From a virus: a stretch of 64,000 nucleotides of DNA. The stretch spans positions 1 through 64,000 of IMG/VR virus record IMGVR_UViG_3300028831_000232; one strand, written 5' to 3'. Positions 33,195 through 42,856 of the stretch are shown one piece after another. Positions within the stretch are counted from its first letter, which is position 1. Each line of letters starts with the position of its first letter. The position numbers and the translations under genes are program-made. Below the pieces are notes generated by a model. The model worked only from the letters and a program-made list of their open reading frames with translations. It ran no database searches and was not told where the DNA came from.

Positions 33195-33655
33195 CAGTGC
33201 TGGTGGCCGTCGGGGTTGTACTCGCCCATGGTGTGCCACTTCCGGTGGAAGTAGGCCGGGCGCTCCATCTCCTTGGCGTCGTCGGGATCCATCTCGTGCT
33301 TCTCGGCCAGGTGCCGGCGCAGCGCCCGGTTGCCGCCCAGGCCGTAGGGCGACGCCTTGGCCTTGTCCTGCTGGTCGGACTCCCGCGCGGCCTGCCCACT
33401 GGCTTCCCGGCGCTCGGTCTTGGTGTCTTCCACCATCCGCTGCATGGCGGCGTAGCCCTCCCTGGTCGGCGGGAGGTGGATGCTGGAGTGCTCGCCCCGG
33501 CCGGCGCCGCAGTGCAGGCAGGTGGGACTCATCGGCTGGTCCGGCTCGTGGAACGGGCCGCTCTGGCCGTAGAAGGGGTGGTCACTGACCTTGGTCGAGA
33601 GGTTGATCTCCCGGCCGTAATCAGCGCCGCTTCCGAATTCCGCCGAGCGCCCCAT
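33194..33655 (-). CDS. hypothetical protein with CxxC motif
   Basis: 153 aa. One CLHCG motif near residue 46 with histidines nearby, then a helical polar part (MVEDTKTERREASGQAARESDQQDKAK) and LRRHLAEKHEMDPDDAKEMERPAYFHRKWH. ATG overlaps the upstream stop by one base. No known family. Confidence 0.45.
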   Translation of the reverse strand: MGRSAEFGSGADYGREINLSTKVSDHPFYGQSGPFHEPDQPMSPTCLHCGAGRGEHSSIHLPPTREGYAAMQRMVEDTKTERREASGQAARESDQQDKAKASPYGLGGNRALRRHLAEKHEMDPDDAKEMERPAYFHRKWHTMGEYNPDGHQH

Positions 33656-34323
33656 CAGTTCCGCCTCTCCTGTCGCCAGGGATCGGGGTCTTCGTACATC
33701 GACTGCTTGTATGCCTGGATGCCGAATTCCTTGGCGACAGCGCGGCGGTCAGGTGTGCCGAAATCCTTCGGGTATTCCCCGCCTGTCCGCTGACTCAGCT
33801 GGGCGTCGGCGGCCAACGGGTGCTCGCCCAGCGCCTGACCCACCGCCTGCGCCAGGCTGTGGCCCTCGGGCACCTGCTCCAGCTTGGAGTAGTGGCCGGT
33901 GGTGCCGTCGTCGTTCCGGTAACTCCGCATGGTGACCCGCAGCTCATCAGCCGGATGGGTGCTCATGGCCCCACCGCCATTGGGAATTCCGAATTGGACG
34001 TGGTGCAGCGCTCGCTCGTTGTAGGGCTTCTGCTCCCACGGCGTCAGCTCGACCCGGTGCTCCCGGTGGATCGGGTGCTGCTCGTTCCACTCGTTGTTCA
34101 GCCGGCGGATGCGGCCGTAGTGCGTCTCGCCCTCGATCTCTCCAGCTCGGACGGCGGCGTCGCGTGCCAGCTCCTCGTGGGCGGCCAGCGGGACGTTGCC
34201 CTGCTTGTCCTTCTCCTTCAGCGTGTCGGAGAGCCGGGGCATGTCCTTCACCGCCGGGTGCTGGAAGTAGACCCGCTCCCGCTTCCAGTAGCGCTCCGGG
34301 TTCTTCGGCTTCTCGTCAGCCAT
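33655..34323 (-). CDS. hypothetical protein next to terminase
   Basis: 222 aa. Charged and aromatic; MADEKPKNPERYWKRERVYFQHPAVKDMPRLSDTLKEKDK and RVELTPWEQKPYNERALHHVQFG stand out. No HTH is evident, so it is not clearly a small terminase subunit, although the position directly downstream of the large subunit makes that worth testing. Starts at ATG inside the end of the terminase gene (8-base overlap). Confidence 0.4.
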   Translation of the reverse strand: MADEKPKNPERYWKRERVYFQHPAVKDMPRLSDTLKEKDKQGNVPLAAHEELARDAAVRAGEIEGETHYGRIRRLNNEWNEQHPIHREHRVELTPWEQKPYNERALHHVQFGIPNGGGAMSTHPADELRVTMRSYRNDDGTTGHYSKLEQVPEGHSLAQAVGQALGEHPLAADAQLSQRTGGEYPKDFGTPDRRAVAKEFGIQAYKQSMYEDPDPWRQERRN

Positions 34324-35914
34324 ACCGGCGCCGCCTCTCCTCGTAGAACGGTGCGGTGCTCACCTCGACGGTGGGCATGATCATCTCCTTGGTCAGACTG
34401 CAGGCCAGGGCCAGCGAGTCAGGGTAGTCATCGTGGGCCTCGGCCTCCTCGGGGGCGCGGGCCAGCAGGTGCGGCCCCTCGTAGTGCTTCTCCAGCTCCT
34501 CCATCTGGTGGATGAAGCGCTGATGCACCTTGGTCCGACGGGCGCGGGCCGACCCCGGCCACACCACCATCCGCCGGCCGATCAATTCCATGAGGTGGGT
34601 CCAGCGGTCGGACTGCTGCGGCCGGTTGGAGCCGAGCGAATGCACCTCGCAGCGCGGCAGCAGGATGCCGAGCCGCTGCGCCACTGCGTCGCCCACGCCC
34701 TGGCTGTCCACGCCCACCGCCAGCACGTTGTAGTACTGCAGGAAATCGCAGATGCGGAAGTACTGCTGCTCCCAGTCGTCGCCGTGCAGCTCCAGCCAAT
34801 TCAGGATTCGGTGGTCGTAATAGCCGAATTCATCGGGTCGGTCCCAGTCCACGTAGACGACGGTCACCACGGTGGAGTCGATCTTCCGGGCCGGGTCGAT
34901 GCCGACCAGGACCGGCGTCTTGAACCAGCTCTTCACGATGTCCATCGAGCGGTCGGACAGCTCCTCCATGACCTGGCTGGTGACGAACATGCCTCGCTCC
35001 AGCAGCCACTCCAGGGCGTAGCTGAGGCGGAATTCGTCGCTGTCCTCGCCCAGTCGGCGCATTTCCTGCTGGACGTACTTCCGGTAATTCGGGTTGTACT
35101 TGGCGCAGACCTTCCAGTCATATTCGAAGTGGTTCTGCTTGCGGCCCCGGCGGGTCTGGGTCCGCTTGTTGAGCTGGATTGCCTTGTAGAAGTCGCCCTT
35201 CTTCACGTCCGGCGTGCCCAGCTTGACGCGGGAGGCGTTGTAGTAGGCGCCCATCGGGCCGATGGATTTGCGGACAACGTGCTCGTCGGCGTGCTGGGCC
35301 TCGTCCACGATCAGCAGGTGGTAGGACTTCGACTCGATTTTCGCTCGGGGGTGGGCGGTCTGCATCCGGCAGAAGCTGCCCGACTTCTTGAGCTTCACGA
35401 TCTTGCCCCGGCCATCGGGCATGTCATCGATGTCGGGGTCCAGCATGATGTCCATGGCGTGGTCGGACGTGAGCCGGCTGACGATGCGCGAGAAGATGGT
35501 GTCGGCCTGCTCGTCAGTGGGGGCGAAAATGCCGACCCACAGACCCCGCTTGAATTTGTCGAGCAGCGGGACGCCGTCCTCGTCCACGAAATTCTCGAAG
35601 ATGGGCAGCTTCGCCAGCTGGGGCAGGAGCACGAGCAGGGCGGCCACCACGTCGGCCACCGTCTCGCTCTTGCCAGACTGCCGGCTCATGAGGATGGTCA
35701 GCTCGGCGCCGTCGTTGATCAGCACCGACTCGATCATCCGCCGGGCCGGCACCAGCTGGTAGGGGTGCAGCTCGTGGCCCACCAGCTCGTGCATGAAGAT
35801 GACGACCTTCTCCACGAGGTCGTCAACGAATGCCTGCGATTTAGGGTCGAGAGGGGTGACCTCCTCGATTAAATCGTCGGCTTCTAATTCGTCCTGCTCA
35901 TCGACGGCCGTCAT
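34316..35914 (-). CDS. terminase large subunit
   Basis: 532 aa from ATG at 35912-35914; an in-frame TTG nine codons earlier is possible. ATPase: Walker A-like SRQSGKSE (77-84), Walker B LIVDEAQ (201-207). RNase H-like nuclease: GIDPARKIDS (D340), AVGVDSQGVGD (D403) and HDDYPDSLALA (D495/D496). The enzyme cuts concatemers and pumps DNA through the portal. First gene of the leftward virion module, facing the lysis cassette across a 51-base gap. Confidence 0.93.
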   Translation of the reverse strand: MTAVDEQDELEADDLIEEVTPLDPKSQAFVDDLVEKVVIFMHELVGHELHPYQLVPARRMIESVLINDGAELTILMSRQSGKSETVADVVAALLVLLPQLAKLPIFENFVDEDGVPLLDKFKRGLWVGIFAPTDEQADTIFSRIVSRLTSDHAMDIMLDPDIDDMPDGRGKIVKLKKSGSFCRMQTAHPRAKIESKSYHLLIVDEAQHADEHVVRKSIGPMGAYYNASRVKLGTPDVKKGDFYKAIQLNKRTQTRRGRKQNHFEYDWKVCAKYNPNYRKYVQQEMRRLGEDSDEFRLSYALEWLLERGMFVTSQVMEELSDRSMDIVKSWFKTPVLVGIDPARKIDSTVVTVVYVDWDRPDEFGYYDHRILNWLELHGDDWEQQYFRICDFLQYYNVLAVGVDSQGVGDAVAQRLGILLPRCEVHSLGSNRPQQSDRWTHLMELIGRRMVVWPGSARARRTKVHQRFIHQMEELEKHYEGPHLLARAPEEAEAHDDYPDSLALACSLTKEMIMPTVEVSTAPFYEERRRRYG

Positions 35915-35965
35915 GGATCGCCAGAGTACTCTTCGCCTCAAGCCATCTCAGCGAAGGAGCACGTC
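35915..35965. promoter_or_regulatory. divergent control region between terminase and lysis genes
   Basis: 51 bases between divergent genes, containing a perfect 10-base palindrome AGAGTACTCT (35923-35932). No clear -35/-10 pair is visible on either strand, so any promoters are phage-specific, overlap the genes, or the region works as an operator. Confidence 0.35.
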
Positions 35966-36073
35966 ATGGAGAACGATCAGGAGCCTCCGGTCGAAGACCC
36001 CACCGAGGAAAATGCCGAGCCGGAAGCTGTGCATTCCCCGCCCCCCGAAATTCAGGAAGGTGCCGATGCCTGA
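35966..36073 (+). CDS. small acidic protein (35 aa)
   Basis: 35 aa, very acidic and Pro-rich (MENDQEPPVEDPTEENAEPE). ATG with GGAG seven bases upstream; its last eight bases overlap the amidase start, so it may couple amidase translation. First gene of the rightward cassette. Confidence 0.5.
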   Translation: MENDQEPPVEDPTEENAEPEAVHSPPPEIQEGADA

Positions 36074-36971
36074 GGTCGTCAGCAGAGCTTCGTGGGTGGC
36101 TCGGGCGCCGCGCTCCCGAGTCTCGCTGCCCGGCAGCCAGGGCAACACCATCCACTACGAGGGTGGCGCACTGGGGAATTACGACCACTCGAAGTGCCCC
36201 GGCATGGTGCGCTCGATCCAGAACTACCACATGGACACGATGGGGTGGGCCGACATCGCCTACTCCACCATCACCTGCCGGCACGGCACGATCTACGACT
36301 GCCGGGGCTACGGGATCCGCACCGCCGCCCAGGGAACCCAGACCGGCAACGACATCAGCCACGCCCACTGCGCCATGATCGGCAACGGCGACAGCGTTCC
36401 CGAGGAGCTGAAGGACGCTCTGCGCTGGATCGTGGAGCAGTACCGCCAGAAGGGTTCGGGCGACAAGCTCTGGGCGCACTGCGACTGGCACTCCACCGGC
36501 TGCTGCGGGCCGGTGCTCATTCCCTGGACCCACAACGGCATGCCGGACGAGATTCCGCCCATGCCCTCGCCCGAGGAGATCATCGTCAAGTTGAACGCAC
36601 CCCAGGTCACCATCCTCAACCACCTGGACTGGGACGGCTACCTCCAGGTCTGCGCCGACGGCGGCGTCTTCCAGCAGGGCAACCCGCCCTTCTACGGCTC
36701 GCTGGGCAACCTGAAGCTGAACTCCCCCATCGTGGACGCCGACGTGATGCCCGACGGCAAGGGCTACATCCTCGTCGGGGCCGACGGCGGCATCTTCAAC
36801 TTCGGCTCTGCGCCGTTCGAGGGAAGCCTGGGCGGCACGCACCTCAACAAGCCCATCGTGTCGATCTCCATCACGAAGACCGGCCAGGGCTACCTCATCG
36901 GTGCCCAGGACGGTGGCGTCTTCGCTGAAGGCGACGCCGTGTTCAAGGGTGCCGGGCAGTACCAGGGGTGA
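36066..36971 (+). CDS. endolysin: N-acetylmuramoyl-L-alanine amidase with C-terminal repeats
   Basis: 301 aa from ATG at 36066; longer upstream readings run antisense through terminase. Residues about 1-165 are a PGRP/Amidase_2 domain (VSRASWVAR, TIHYEGG with H30, ISHAHCAMIGNG, HCDWHSTGCCGP at 138-149 supplying His and Cys zinc ligands), which cuts the amide between MurNAc and the stem peptide. Residues about 195-300 hold three copies of a repeat (DGGVFQQGNPPFYGSLGN, DGGIFNFGSAPFEGSLGG, DGGVFAEGDAVFKGA) common in actinobacterial wall-associated proteins, probably a wall-binding module. No signal peptide, so a holin is needed. Confidence 0.88.
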   Translation: MPEVVSRASWVARAPRSRVSLPGSQGNTIHYEGGALGNYDHSKCPGMVRSIQNYHMDTMGWADIAYSTITCRHGTIYDCRGYGIRTAAQGTQTGNDISHAHCAMIGNGDSVPEELKDALRWIVEQYRQKGSGDKLWAHCDWHSTGCCGPVLIPWTHNGMPDEIPPMPSPEEIIVKLNAPQVTILNHLDWDGYLQVCADGGVFQQGNPPFYGSLGNLKLNSPIVDADVMPDGKGYILVGADGGIFNFGSAPFEGSLGGTHLNKPIVSISITKTGQGYLIGAQDGGVFAEGDAVFKGAGQYQG

Positions 36972-36974
36972 TCC

Positions 36975-37253
36975 TTGCTGTTGGCTGCGACCGATCCCAG
37001 TAGCGCCATCAATTTTGCCCAGTACGGCGTACTGGGCCTCATCGTTCTGGGGTTCATCTTCGGCAAGATCGCCCCCGGCTACCTACTCGACCGTGCCGAG
37101 CAACGGATCGCTGAAAAAGACGCCATCATCGAGAAGATGAGGCTGGCGATGGAGGACAAGACGGTGCCGGCACTGATCCGCTCCACCGAGGCATTGGCCG
37201 AAGCCACCGACATCCTGAGCCGGCGCCGGCCGCCGGGAGCTGCAAGCCGATGA
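36975..37253 (+). CDS. holin-like membrane protein with coiled coil
   Basis: 92 aa. Start TTG at 36975 six bases after AGGGG; the frame opens only after the amidase stop. One transmembrane helix at about residues 16-33 (YGVLGLIVLGFIFGKIAPGYLL), then a charged coiled coil (RAEQRIAEKDAIIEKMRLAMED) typical of small phage membrane proteins next to endolysins. Likely holin or antiholin. Confidence 0.55.
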   Translation: MLLAATDPSSAINFAQYGVLGLIVLGFIFGKIAPGYLLDRAEQRIAEKDAIIEKMRLAMEDKTVPALIRSTEALAEATDILSRRRPPGAASR

Positions 37254-37439
37254 TCTACTTCCTGCTGGCGGTCTTCGGTGGCAAGGCCAAGAAGGCGGCC
37301 GAAGAAAAACAGCGTCCTGTCGAACTGGCCGCCTCGGAGACTATTCGGCGTCTTGAGCTGCTCACCGACCGCCTCGAAGCCTCTGTGGTGGTACTGGAGC
37401 ACATCATCGAAACCATGCGACGAGAAGAGGAGGAAGTAC

Positions 37440-37450
<11 letters not shown>
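37250..37450 (+). CDS. small membrane-proximal protein
   Basis: 66 aa, ATG overlapping the upstream stop (ATGA). Short hydrophobic start (MIYFLLAVFGG), then KKAAEEKQRPVELAASETIRRLELLTDRLEASVVVLEHIIETM, a helical coiled coil. May pair with the preceding protein as part of the lysis or membrane complex. Confidence 0.5.
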
Positions 37451-38788
<1,338 letters not shown>

Positions 38789-38802
<14 letters not shown>

Positions 38803-38821
38803 AGGCTCTAGACGGCCTTCT
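38789..38821. terminator. bidirectional hairpin between convergent genes
   Basis: AGAAGGCCG-C-CTAGAG-G-CTCTAG-A-CGGCCTTCT forms a 15-base-pair stem with one mismatch, covering the ends of both convergent genes and both stop codons (TAG at 38800-38802 and at 38808-38810). No long U-tract, but GC-rich hairpins without U-runs do terminate in actinobacteria. Confidence 0.6.
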
Positions 38822-39125
38822 GCTCCTTCGCCTCGGGGTAGAGCATCTGGTTGACCCGCTGCCGGCTGATGCCGAAGTGCATGGCGGCCTTGGTGGCCGT
38901 CCAGCCGTAGCAGCGGTGGGCGTTGCGGATGTGGTCGTTCCGGCGCTCGTTCCGGCGCTCGTTGACCCCCAGCGGGCCGTCCCAGGCGCAGGCCGTGGAG
39001 CAGTACAGGCTGATGCCGGGGGAGGGCGCCGTCCCCCAGCCCATCTCCTGGCCGCAGCCGCGACAGCGGACGGGGAAGACCAGCTGGCCCTCCCGATCCT
39101 CGAAGATCTCGATGTCGGTCGTCAT
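38808..39125 (-). CDS. zinc-ribbon/HTH protein
   Basis: 105 aa. Zinc ribbon CRGCGQE.. YCSTAC (about residues 21-46), then Arg-rich [14 protein letters not shown] and a helix-turn-helix-like C-terminus ([23 protein letters not shown]). Likely DNA-binding regulator or HNH-like accessory lacking the nuclease residues. It ends in the shared hairpin and overlaps the next gene by four bases. Confidence 0.5.
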   Translation of the reverse strand: MTTDIEIFEDREGQLVFPVRCRGCGQEMGWGTAPSPGISLYCSTACAWDGPLGVNERRNERRNDHIRNAHRCYGWTATKAAMHFGISRQRVNQMLYPEAKEQKAV

Positions 39126-39406
39126 GTGCCCATCCCTGGGAAGGCCAGCTGGCCCTCGCCGGGTCGGGCGCCGGCCGTGGAGTTGTACCGGTCCATCTCG
39201 GCCAGGACTTCGAGCACCTCGGTCAGCATCCGGCTGGGGAAGAGGTAGCCCTTGCCGTACTCGTCCTGGCTGGGGATGTAGTCCCGCAGCTCCACGAATT
39301 CGAGGCCCTCGATCCTGGTGAACGAGATGTGCATCTCCAGGTCCCGGCCCTTGCGGAACCGGCGCTGAAGCTTCGTGCTGATCATGTCGTTGTCGGTCAC
39401 GGCCAT
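39122..39406 (-). CDS. PC4-like protein (tentative)
   Basis: 94 aa from ATG at 39404-39406 with GGAGACAACCGCC upstream (an ATG nine codons earlier lacks a good site). Basic N-terminal strand ([20 protein letters not shown]) and [37 protein letters not shown] recall the PC4/p15 ssDNA-binding fold (beta sheet, GKG turn, final helix). Role in replication or transcription would follow if right. Confidence 0.4.
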   Translation of the reverse strand: MAVTDNDMISTKLQRRFRKGRDLEMHISFTRIEGLEFVELRDYIPSQDEYGKGYLFPSRMLTEVLEVLAEMDRYNSTAGARPGEGQLAFPGMGT

Positions 39407-39434
39407 GGCGGTTGTCTCCTTGTCGGTCAACATC

Positions 39435-39740
39435 TTACCGGGTGGGGGTTGCGGGCTGGGCGAACGCCTGGGCGTCCTCCTGGGCCTTGAACCGGTGGTA
39501 GGTGAACATGTCGCCGGCTCGGGTGATCACCGTCCAGGGGCCGCCGTAGGCCGGCGCCTGGGGGTCGTAGAACGGCCCGGCGGTGACCACCGGGCGCGCC
39601 GGCTCCGGGGCCGCAGGTGGCTTTGTAGCGGCCTTACGGCCCCTCTTAGGTGCCGACGGCTCGGAAAGGTCGCGGGGTTTCTCGGATTTCTTGCCCTTGG
39701 CCTCGAAGGCCGGCGGGGTGGGCTTGAGCTTGGAGGCCAT
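39435..39740 (-). CDS. hypothetical basic Pro/Lys-rich protein
   Basis: 101 aa. The first 50 residues are low-complexity Lys/Pro/Ala (KKSEKPRDLSEPSAPKRGRKAATKPP), then a small folded part (GGPWTVITRAGDMFTYHRFKAQEDAQAFA). ATG overlaps the upstream stop by one base. Unknown. Confidence 0.45.
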   Translation of the reverse strand: MASKLKPTPPAFEAKGKKSEKPRDLSEPSAPKRGRKAATKPPAAPEPARPVVTAGPFYDPQAPAYGGPWTVITRAGDMFTYHRFKAQEDAQAFAQPATPTR

Positions 39741-39898
39741 CAGCCCCGCTCCAGGTCGGCCTGGATCGCCTGCACCCAGTTTTGGCAGTGCGAGGCGATC
39801 CGCCGGTACATCTCGATGCTCTCCTCCTGGCTGAAGGCGTCGGGGTCGCCGGCCACCTCATCGATGTGGTTGAGTAGCTCTTCGAGAACCTCCTCCAT
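39740..39898 (-). CDS. small acidic helical protein
   Basis: 52 aa (MEEVLEELLNHIDEVAGDPD, IEMYRRIASHCQNWVQAIQADLE), two amphipathic helices. Starts at ATG overlapping the upstream stop by one base and stops on the next ATG (TGATG). Unknown function. Confidence 0.5.
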   Translation of the reverse strand: MEEVLEELLNHIDEVAGDPDAFSQEESIEMYRRIASHCQNWVQAIQADLERG

Positions 39899-40065
39899 CA
39901 CAGGTCACGTTCCAGCACATGGGTCAGGGCCTCTTCCCGCTCCCGGCGGAAGAAGTCCTCCCGGTACCGCTCCATGGCCCGGAAGAGGGCCTCCCGGTTC
40001 TCCTCGGTGGGATCCTCCCGGTAGGCCACCACGGCGGCGTCCAGGGCGGTGAGGAGCGGGTTCAT
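39898..40065 (-). CDS. small helical protein
   Basis: 55 aa from ATG at 40063-40065 overlapping the upstream stop (ATGA). MNPLLTALDAAVVAYREDPTEENREALFRAMERYREDFFRREREE is all-helical and charged. Unknown. Confidence 0.5.
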   Translation of the reverse strand: MNPLLTALDAAVVAYREDPTEENREALFRAMERYREDFFRREREEALTHVLERDL

Positions 40066-40220
40066 CGGGCGTACTCCAGATCGCGAATCCGACCCTCCAG
40101 CCGGTACACGTCGTCCTTGGCGTTGCGGGCGTCGCGCTCGGTCTGGTCGAGCCGGGCCTCCAGGTCGCGGACCCGGCGCTCCAGCCGGCCCAGCTCGGTG
40201 TAGATGATGTCGATGTCCAT
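40062..40220 (-). CDS. short coiled-coil protein
   Basis: 52 aa, nearly entirely a coiled coil (ELGRLERRVRDLEARLDQTERDARN, VYRLEGRIRDLEYAR). ATG at 40218-40220; the upstream helicase stop is 15 bases away. Could oligomerise a partner. Unknown. Confidence 0.5.
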   Translation of the reverse strand: MDIDIIYTELGRLERRVRDLEARLDQTERDARNAKDDVYRLEGRIRDLEYAR

Positions 40221-40235
40221 GGGCGGGGTCGCTCC

Positions 40236-41642
40236 TTACTTGCTGTACTTGTTGCGGAGGTAGTTGATGACGGCCTGGTTGATCTCGGCCTCGCCGCTGT
40301 CGATCACGCCGCCGTCCATGACGGCCTTGATGACGGCCCGCTTGCTCTCGATCAGCTCGTAGACCATCTCGTCCACCGTGTCCTCGGCCAGGAGGCTGGT
40401 GGCGAAGCACTGGGCCGCCTCCTGCCCGATCCGGTTGATCCGGTCCTCGGCCTGCTGCTGGGTGCCGGGGTTCCAGGGCTGCTCCACGAAAAGCACGTCG
40501 CTGGCGGCGGTGAGGGTGTGGCCCTCCTTGGCGGCCAGGATGCTGAGCACGATCACCCGGCTGGAGCGGTTCTGGAACAGCTCCTTGGCCGCCTCCACCT
40601 TCTCGGGCGACTGGCCGGCCAGAATGCTCGGGCAGCCGAAGTGGGCCACCAGCGCCTCCTGCACGGCGATGTGCCAGGCGAAGACCACGATGCTCTGGCC
40701 CTCGTTGCTGTCCAGCCAGTTCTCGATCCACTCGATGGTGGTCCGCACCTTGGCGAGGCCGGCGAGCTTCCGCAGCTCGGTCAGCTGGCGGATGGCCTGG
40801 GCGTCACCGCTGTCGGCCTTGCCGTTGTCGTTGAGGTAGCCGCCGAAGTCGGCCTCGGCCCGGCGGTAGGTGTCGAGGTCGCCGTTGAGGCTCAGCGTGG
40901 TGGGGATCCGCACGGTGTCGTTCATGCCCAGGGCCTCCTTGCGGAGCCGGCGCACGAAGCAGGCCGACCGCAGGCGGGTCTGCAGCTCGGCCTCGTTGCT
41001 GTGGCCGAGGAAGGTGGTCACGGTCTGGCCGCGGCCGATGTGCTTGCGCTCGGGGCCGCAGTACCGGAACTTGAACTTGCCCACCGGGTTCTTGGCCGGG
41101 CCGGTGACCTCTTCGAGCTTGCCGAGGATCTGGAGCTGGGCCAGCAGCTCGACCGGCCGGTTCAGCAGGGCGGTCCCGGTCAGGAGGAGCACGGCGCCGT
41201 CGGCGGGGACCTTGGCGGCCAACTTGGTGGCGGCCTTGGTGCGGAGCGAGTCGCCGTTCTTGCAGTAGTGGGACTCGTCCAGCACCAGGCCGGCGGGGGT
41301 GAGCTTCGGCTCCCAGGCGCCGAGGATGTCGTAGTTGATGACCAGGATGTCGGCCGTCTGGGGCTGGGCCTTCACGCCCTTGGCGATTTCGACCGACCGG
41401 CCGGGGAGCGCCCGGCGGATCTCCTTGGCCCAGTTCCCCTTGAGGCTGGCCGGGCAGACCACCACGGCCGGGAAGGCGCCCCGCAGCTGGAGGGTGACGA
41501 GGGCCTGGATCGTCTTCCCGAGGCCCATCTCGTCACCGATGATCGTCCGACCGTCCGTCGCCAGGGCGTAGGCCACGCCCACCGTCTGGAAGTCGTAGAG
41601 GGACATGCCCTCGGGGAGAACGGAGTCGAAGTTCAGTGCCAT
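40236..41642 (-). CDS. SNF2-family DNA helicase
   Basis: 468 aa from ATG at 41640-41642. Superfamily 2 motifs: Q-motif region LYDFQTVGVAYAL, Walker A DEMGLGKTIQ (37-46), Ia VVCPASLKGNW, DExx box LDESH (121-125), III LLLTGTA (152-158), IV-V FAWHIAVQEALV.. ILAAKEGHTLTAASDVLFVEQPWNPGTQQQAEDRINRIGQ (VI at 397-407). It lies closest to SMARCAL1/HARP-type phage helicases, which remodel forks. The HARP domain absent here is likely encoded separately at 44824. Confidence 0.88.
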   Translation of the reverse strand: MALNFDSVLPEGMSLYDFQTVGVAYALATDGRTIIGDEMGLGKTIQALVTLQLRGAFPAVVVCPASLKGNWAKEIRRALPGRSVEIAKGVKAQPQTADILVINYDILGAWEPKLTPAGLVLDESHYCKNGDSLRTKAATKLAAKVPADGAVLLLTGTALLNRPVELLAQLQILGKLEEVTGPAKNPVGKFKFRYCGPERKHIGRGQTVTTFLGHSNEAELQTRLRSACFVRRLRKEALGMNDTVRIPTTLSLNGDLDTYRRAEADFGGYLNDNGKADSGDAQAIRQLTELRKLAGLAKVRTTIEWIENWLDSNEGQSIVVFAWHIAVQEALVAHFGCPSILAGQSPEKVEAAKELFQNRSSRVIVLSILAAKEGHTLTAASDVLFVEQPWNPGTQQQAEDRINRIGQEAAQCFATSLLAEDTVDEMVYELIESKRAVIKAVMDGGVIDSGEAEINQAVINYLRNKYSK

Positions 41643-41672
41643 GTACCCAATATCGGCCGTCAGGCGGCCTAA

Positions 41673-41700
41673 CGCAAGAGGACAGGCCCAAAATCTTGCG
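41673..41700. repeat. upstream element with inverted repeat (copy 1)
   Basis: In the 62-base gap before the helicase gene: CGCAAGA (41673-41679) and TCTTGCG (41694-41700) pair across 14 bases. The right part, CAGGCCCAAAATCTTGCG (41683-41700), recurs with one change at 46037-46054, before another minus-strand gene. Candidate operator or promoter element. Confidence 0.45.
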
Positions 41701-41704
41701 GGAA

Positions 41705-41863
41705 TTAGGACAATTCGGTACGGATCTTCCGCTCCGGGTGGGGGTGCTTCGTGGTCACGCGCCGAGCGACCATGAGGTTGTACCAACCGGCTCCGCTCAC
41801 GCAGAGCTGGCCGGCATCGACCCCGCAGTAAGGGCAGGGGCCGTAGTCGTCGGGATAGGTCAC
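41705..41863 (-). CDS. small zinc-binding protein
   Basis: 52 aa from GTG at 41861-41863, joined to the upstream stop (TAGTG). CPYCGVDAGQLCVSG (residues 10-24) plus TKHPHP is a common actinophage zinc-finger layout. Ends 62 bases before the helicase gene. Confidence 0.5.
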   Translation of the reverse strand: MTYPDDYGPCPYCGVDAGQLCVSGAGWYNLMVARRVTTKHPHPERKIRTELS

Positions 41864-42372
41864 TATTCGGGTACCCAGGTCCCCGAGCCGGTGGGCGTGG
41901 CCTCCGTCTCGAACCACTCCTCCAGGTCGTCCCAGAGGATCTCCTCGAAGCGCTTGCGCTCGGCCTGCGTCGGCTGCAGCATCCGCATGGTGCCCTTCCC
42001 GTTCGCATCCAGCTCGTCCACGCCCTGCCAGAACGGACTGTCGGGCATCGGCTCACAGATCTCGAAGTCGAGCGGATCCCCGAAGTCATCCTGGGCCAGG
42101 CGGGCGTGGTCCCATTCGGGTGTGGCCTCCACGATCCGCCCCACGCCGCTGGTGTCCACAACGACGTGCATCGGCACCATGATCCAGGCGCTGACGCCAC
42201 GGCCGCCGTCCTGGTAGCGCTCGGGCGAGCTGATCTTCCAGCCCTGGCCCTCCAGGGAGCGGGCGTGGATGCCACACACCCACTTCTCGTCGCCATCGCC
42301 ATTGGTCGCCACCGACTTCGCCGGATGGCTGCAGCCGTTGTGCTGGCAGATGGTTTTAGCGTGCGGCGCCAC
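41863..42372 (-). CDS. hypothetical protein with Cys/His N-terminus
   Basis: 169 aa starting at GTG inside the end of the upstream gene. N-terminal zinc site (CQHNGCSHPA, WVCGIHARSLEGQGWKI), then WIMVPMHVVVDTSGVGRIVEATPEWDHARL and FWQGVDELDANGKGTMRMLQ, which look like an enzyme-like alpha-beta domain. C-terminus has FEEILWDDLEEWFETEA. Unknown. Confidence 0.45.
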   Translation of the reverse strand: MAPHAKTICQHNGCSHPAKSVATNGDGDEKWVCGIHARSLEGQGWKISSPERYQDGGRGVSAWIMVPMHVVVDTSGVGRIVEATPEWDHARLAQDDFGDPLDFEICEPMPDSPFWQGVDELDANGKGTMRMLQPTQAERKRFEEILWDDLEEWFETEATPTGSGTWVPE

Positions 42373-42856
42373 TGAGTTTCTCCTTCAGCTTCTGCTGGTA
42401 TTCCCGCCAGCTCTTGAGGCACTTCGGATGGATGGAGGCGTAGACGTTGCGGTTGTTCTTGAAGCCGGCGTGGTACCGCTCGGTGGGACCGCGCCCACCG
42501 AAGCCGTCCTTGCGGCACCACTCGCAGACCTTGAACTGGTTCTTGACCGCCTTCAGCTGCGCCTCGATGCGGGCGTAGGCGTCCTCTCGGCGCATGTACG
42601 CCTGGGCGTCCTCACCCAGCCAACTGGCGAACCGGGCGAGGGAGTCGAGCACGTCGCGCTCCAGCCGTTCCTTCTTCTTGTACTGGCGCAGGTACTTGTT
42701 CGGCTCGTCGTTGTCGGGATCGAGGTCGTCTTGGGTCAAGCCGTATTTGGCGATGAGCTTGTCGGCCAACGCCTTGGCCGTGACCGCCTCGTCGCCGGTA
42801 CCGGTTGAATGGCGAAGCAGGCCCCGCACCTTGCGGGCGGCGTCATCCCTCTCCAT
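42356..42856 (-). CDS. DUF2786 domain protein
   Basis: 166 aa. N-terminus RDDAARKVRGLLRHSTGTGDEAVTAKALADKLIAKYGLTQDDL is the DUF2786 helical domain found in phages and plasmids; then ERLERDVLDSLARFASWL and a CEWCRKDGF site with a His/Cys pair (HPKCLKSW). Often encoded near replication or repair genes. ATG start overlapping the upstream stop by 14 bases. Confidence 0.65.
   Translation of the reverse strand: MERDDAARKVRGLLRHSTGTGDEAVTAKALADKLIAKYGLTQDDLDPDNDEPNKYLRQYKKKERLERDVLDSLARFASWLGEDAQAYMRREDAYARIEAQLKAVKNQFKVCEWCRKDGFGGRGPTERYHAGFKNNRNVYASIHPKCLKSWREYQQKLKEKLSGAAR

Noticed and set aside
33655-34323. Small terminase subunit
   Set aside because: No helix-turn-helix or coiled-coil pattern; the position alone is not enough.
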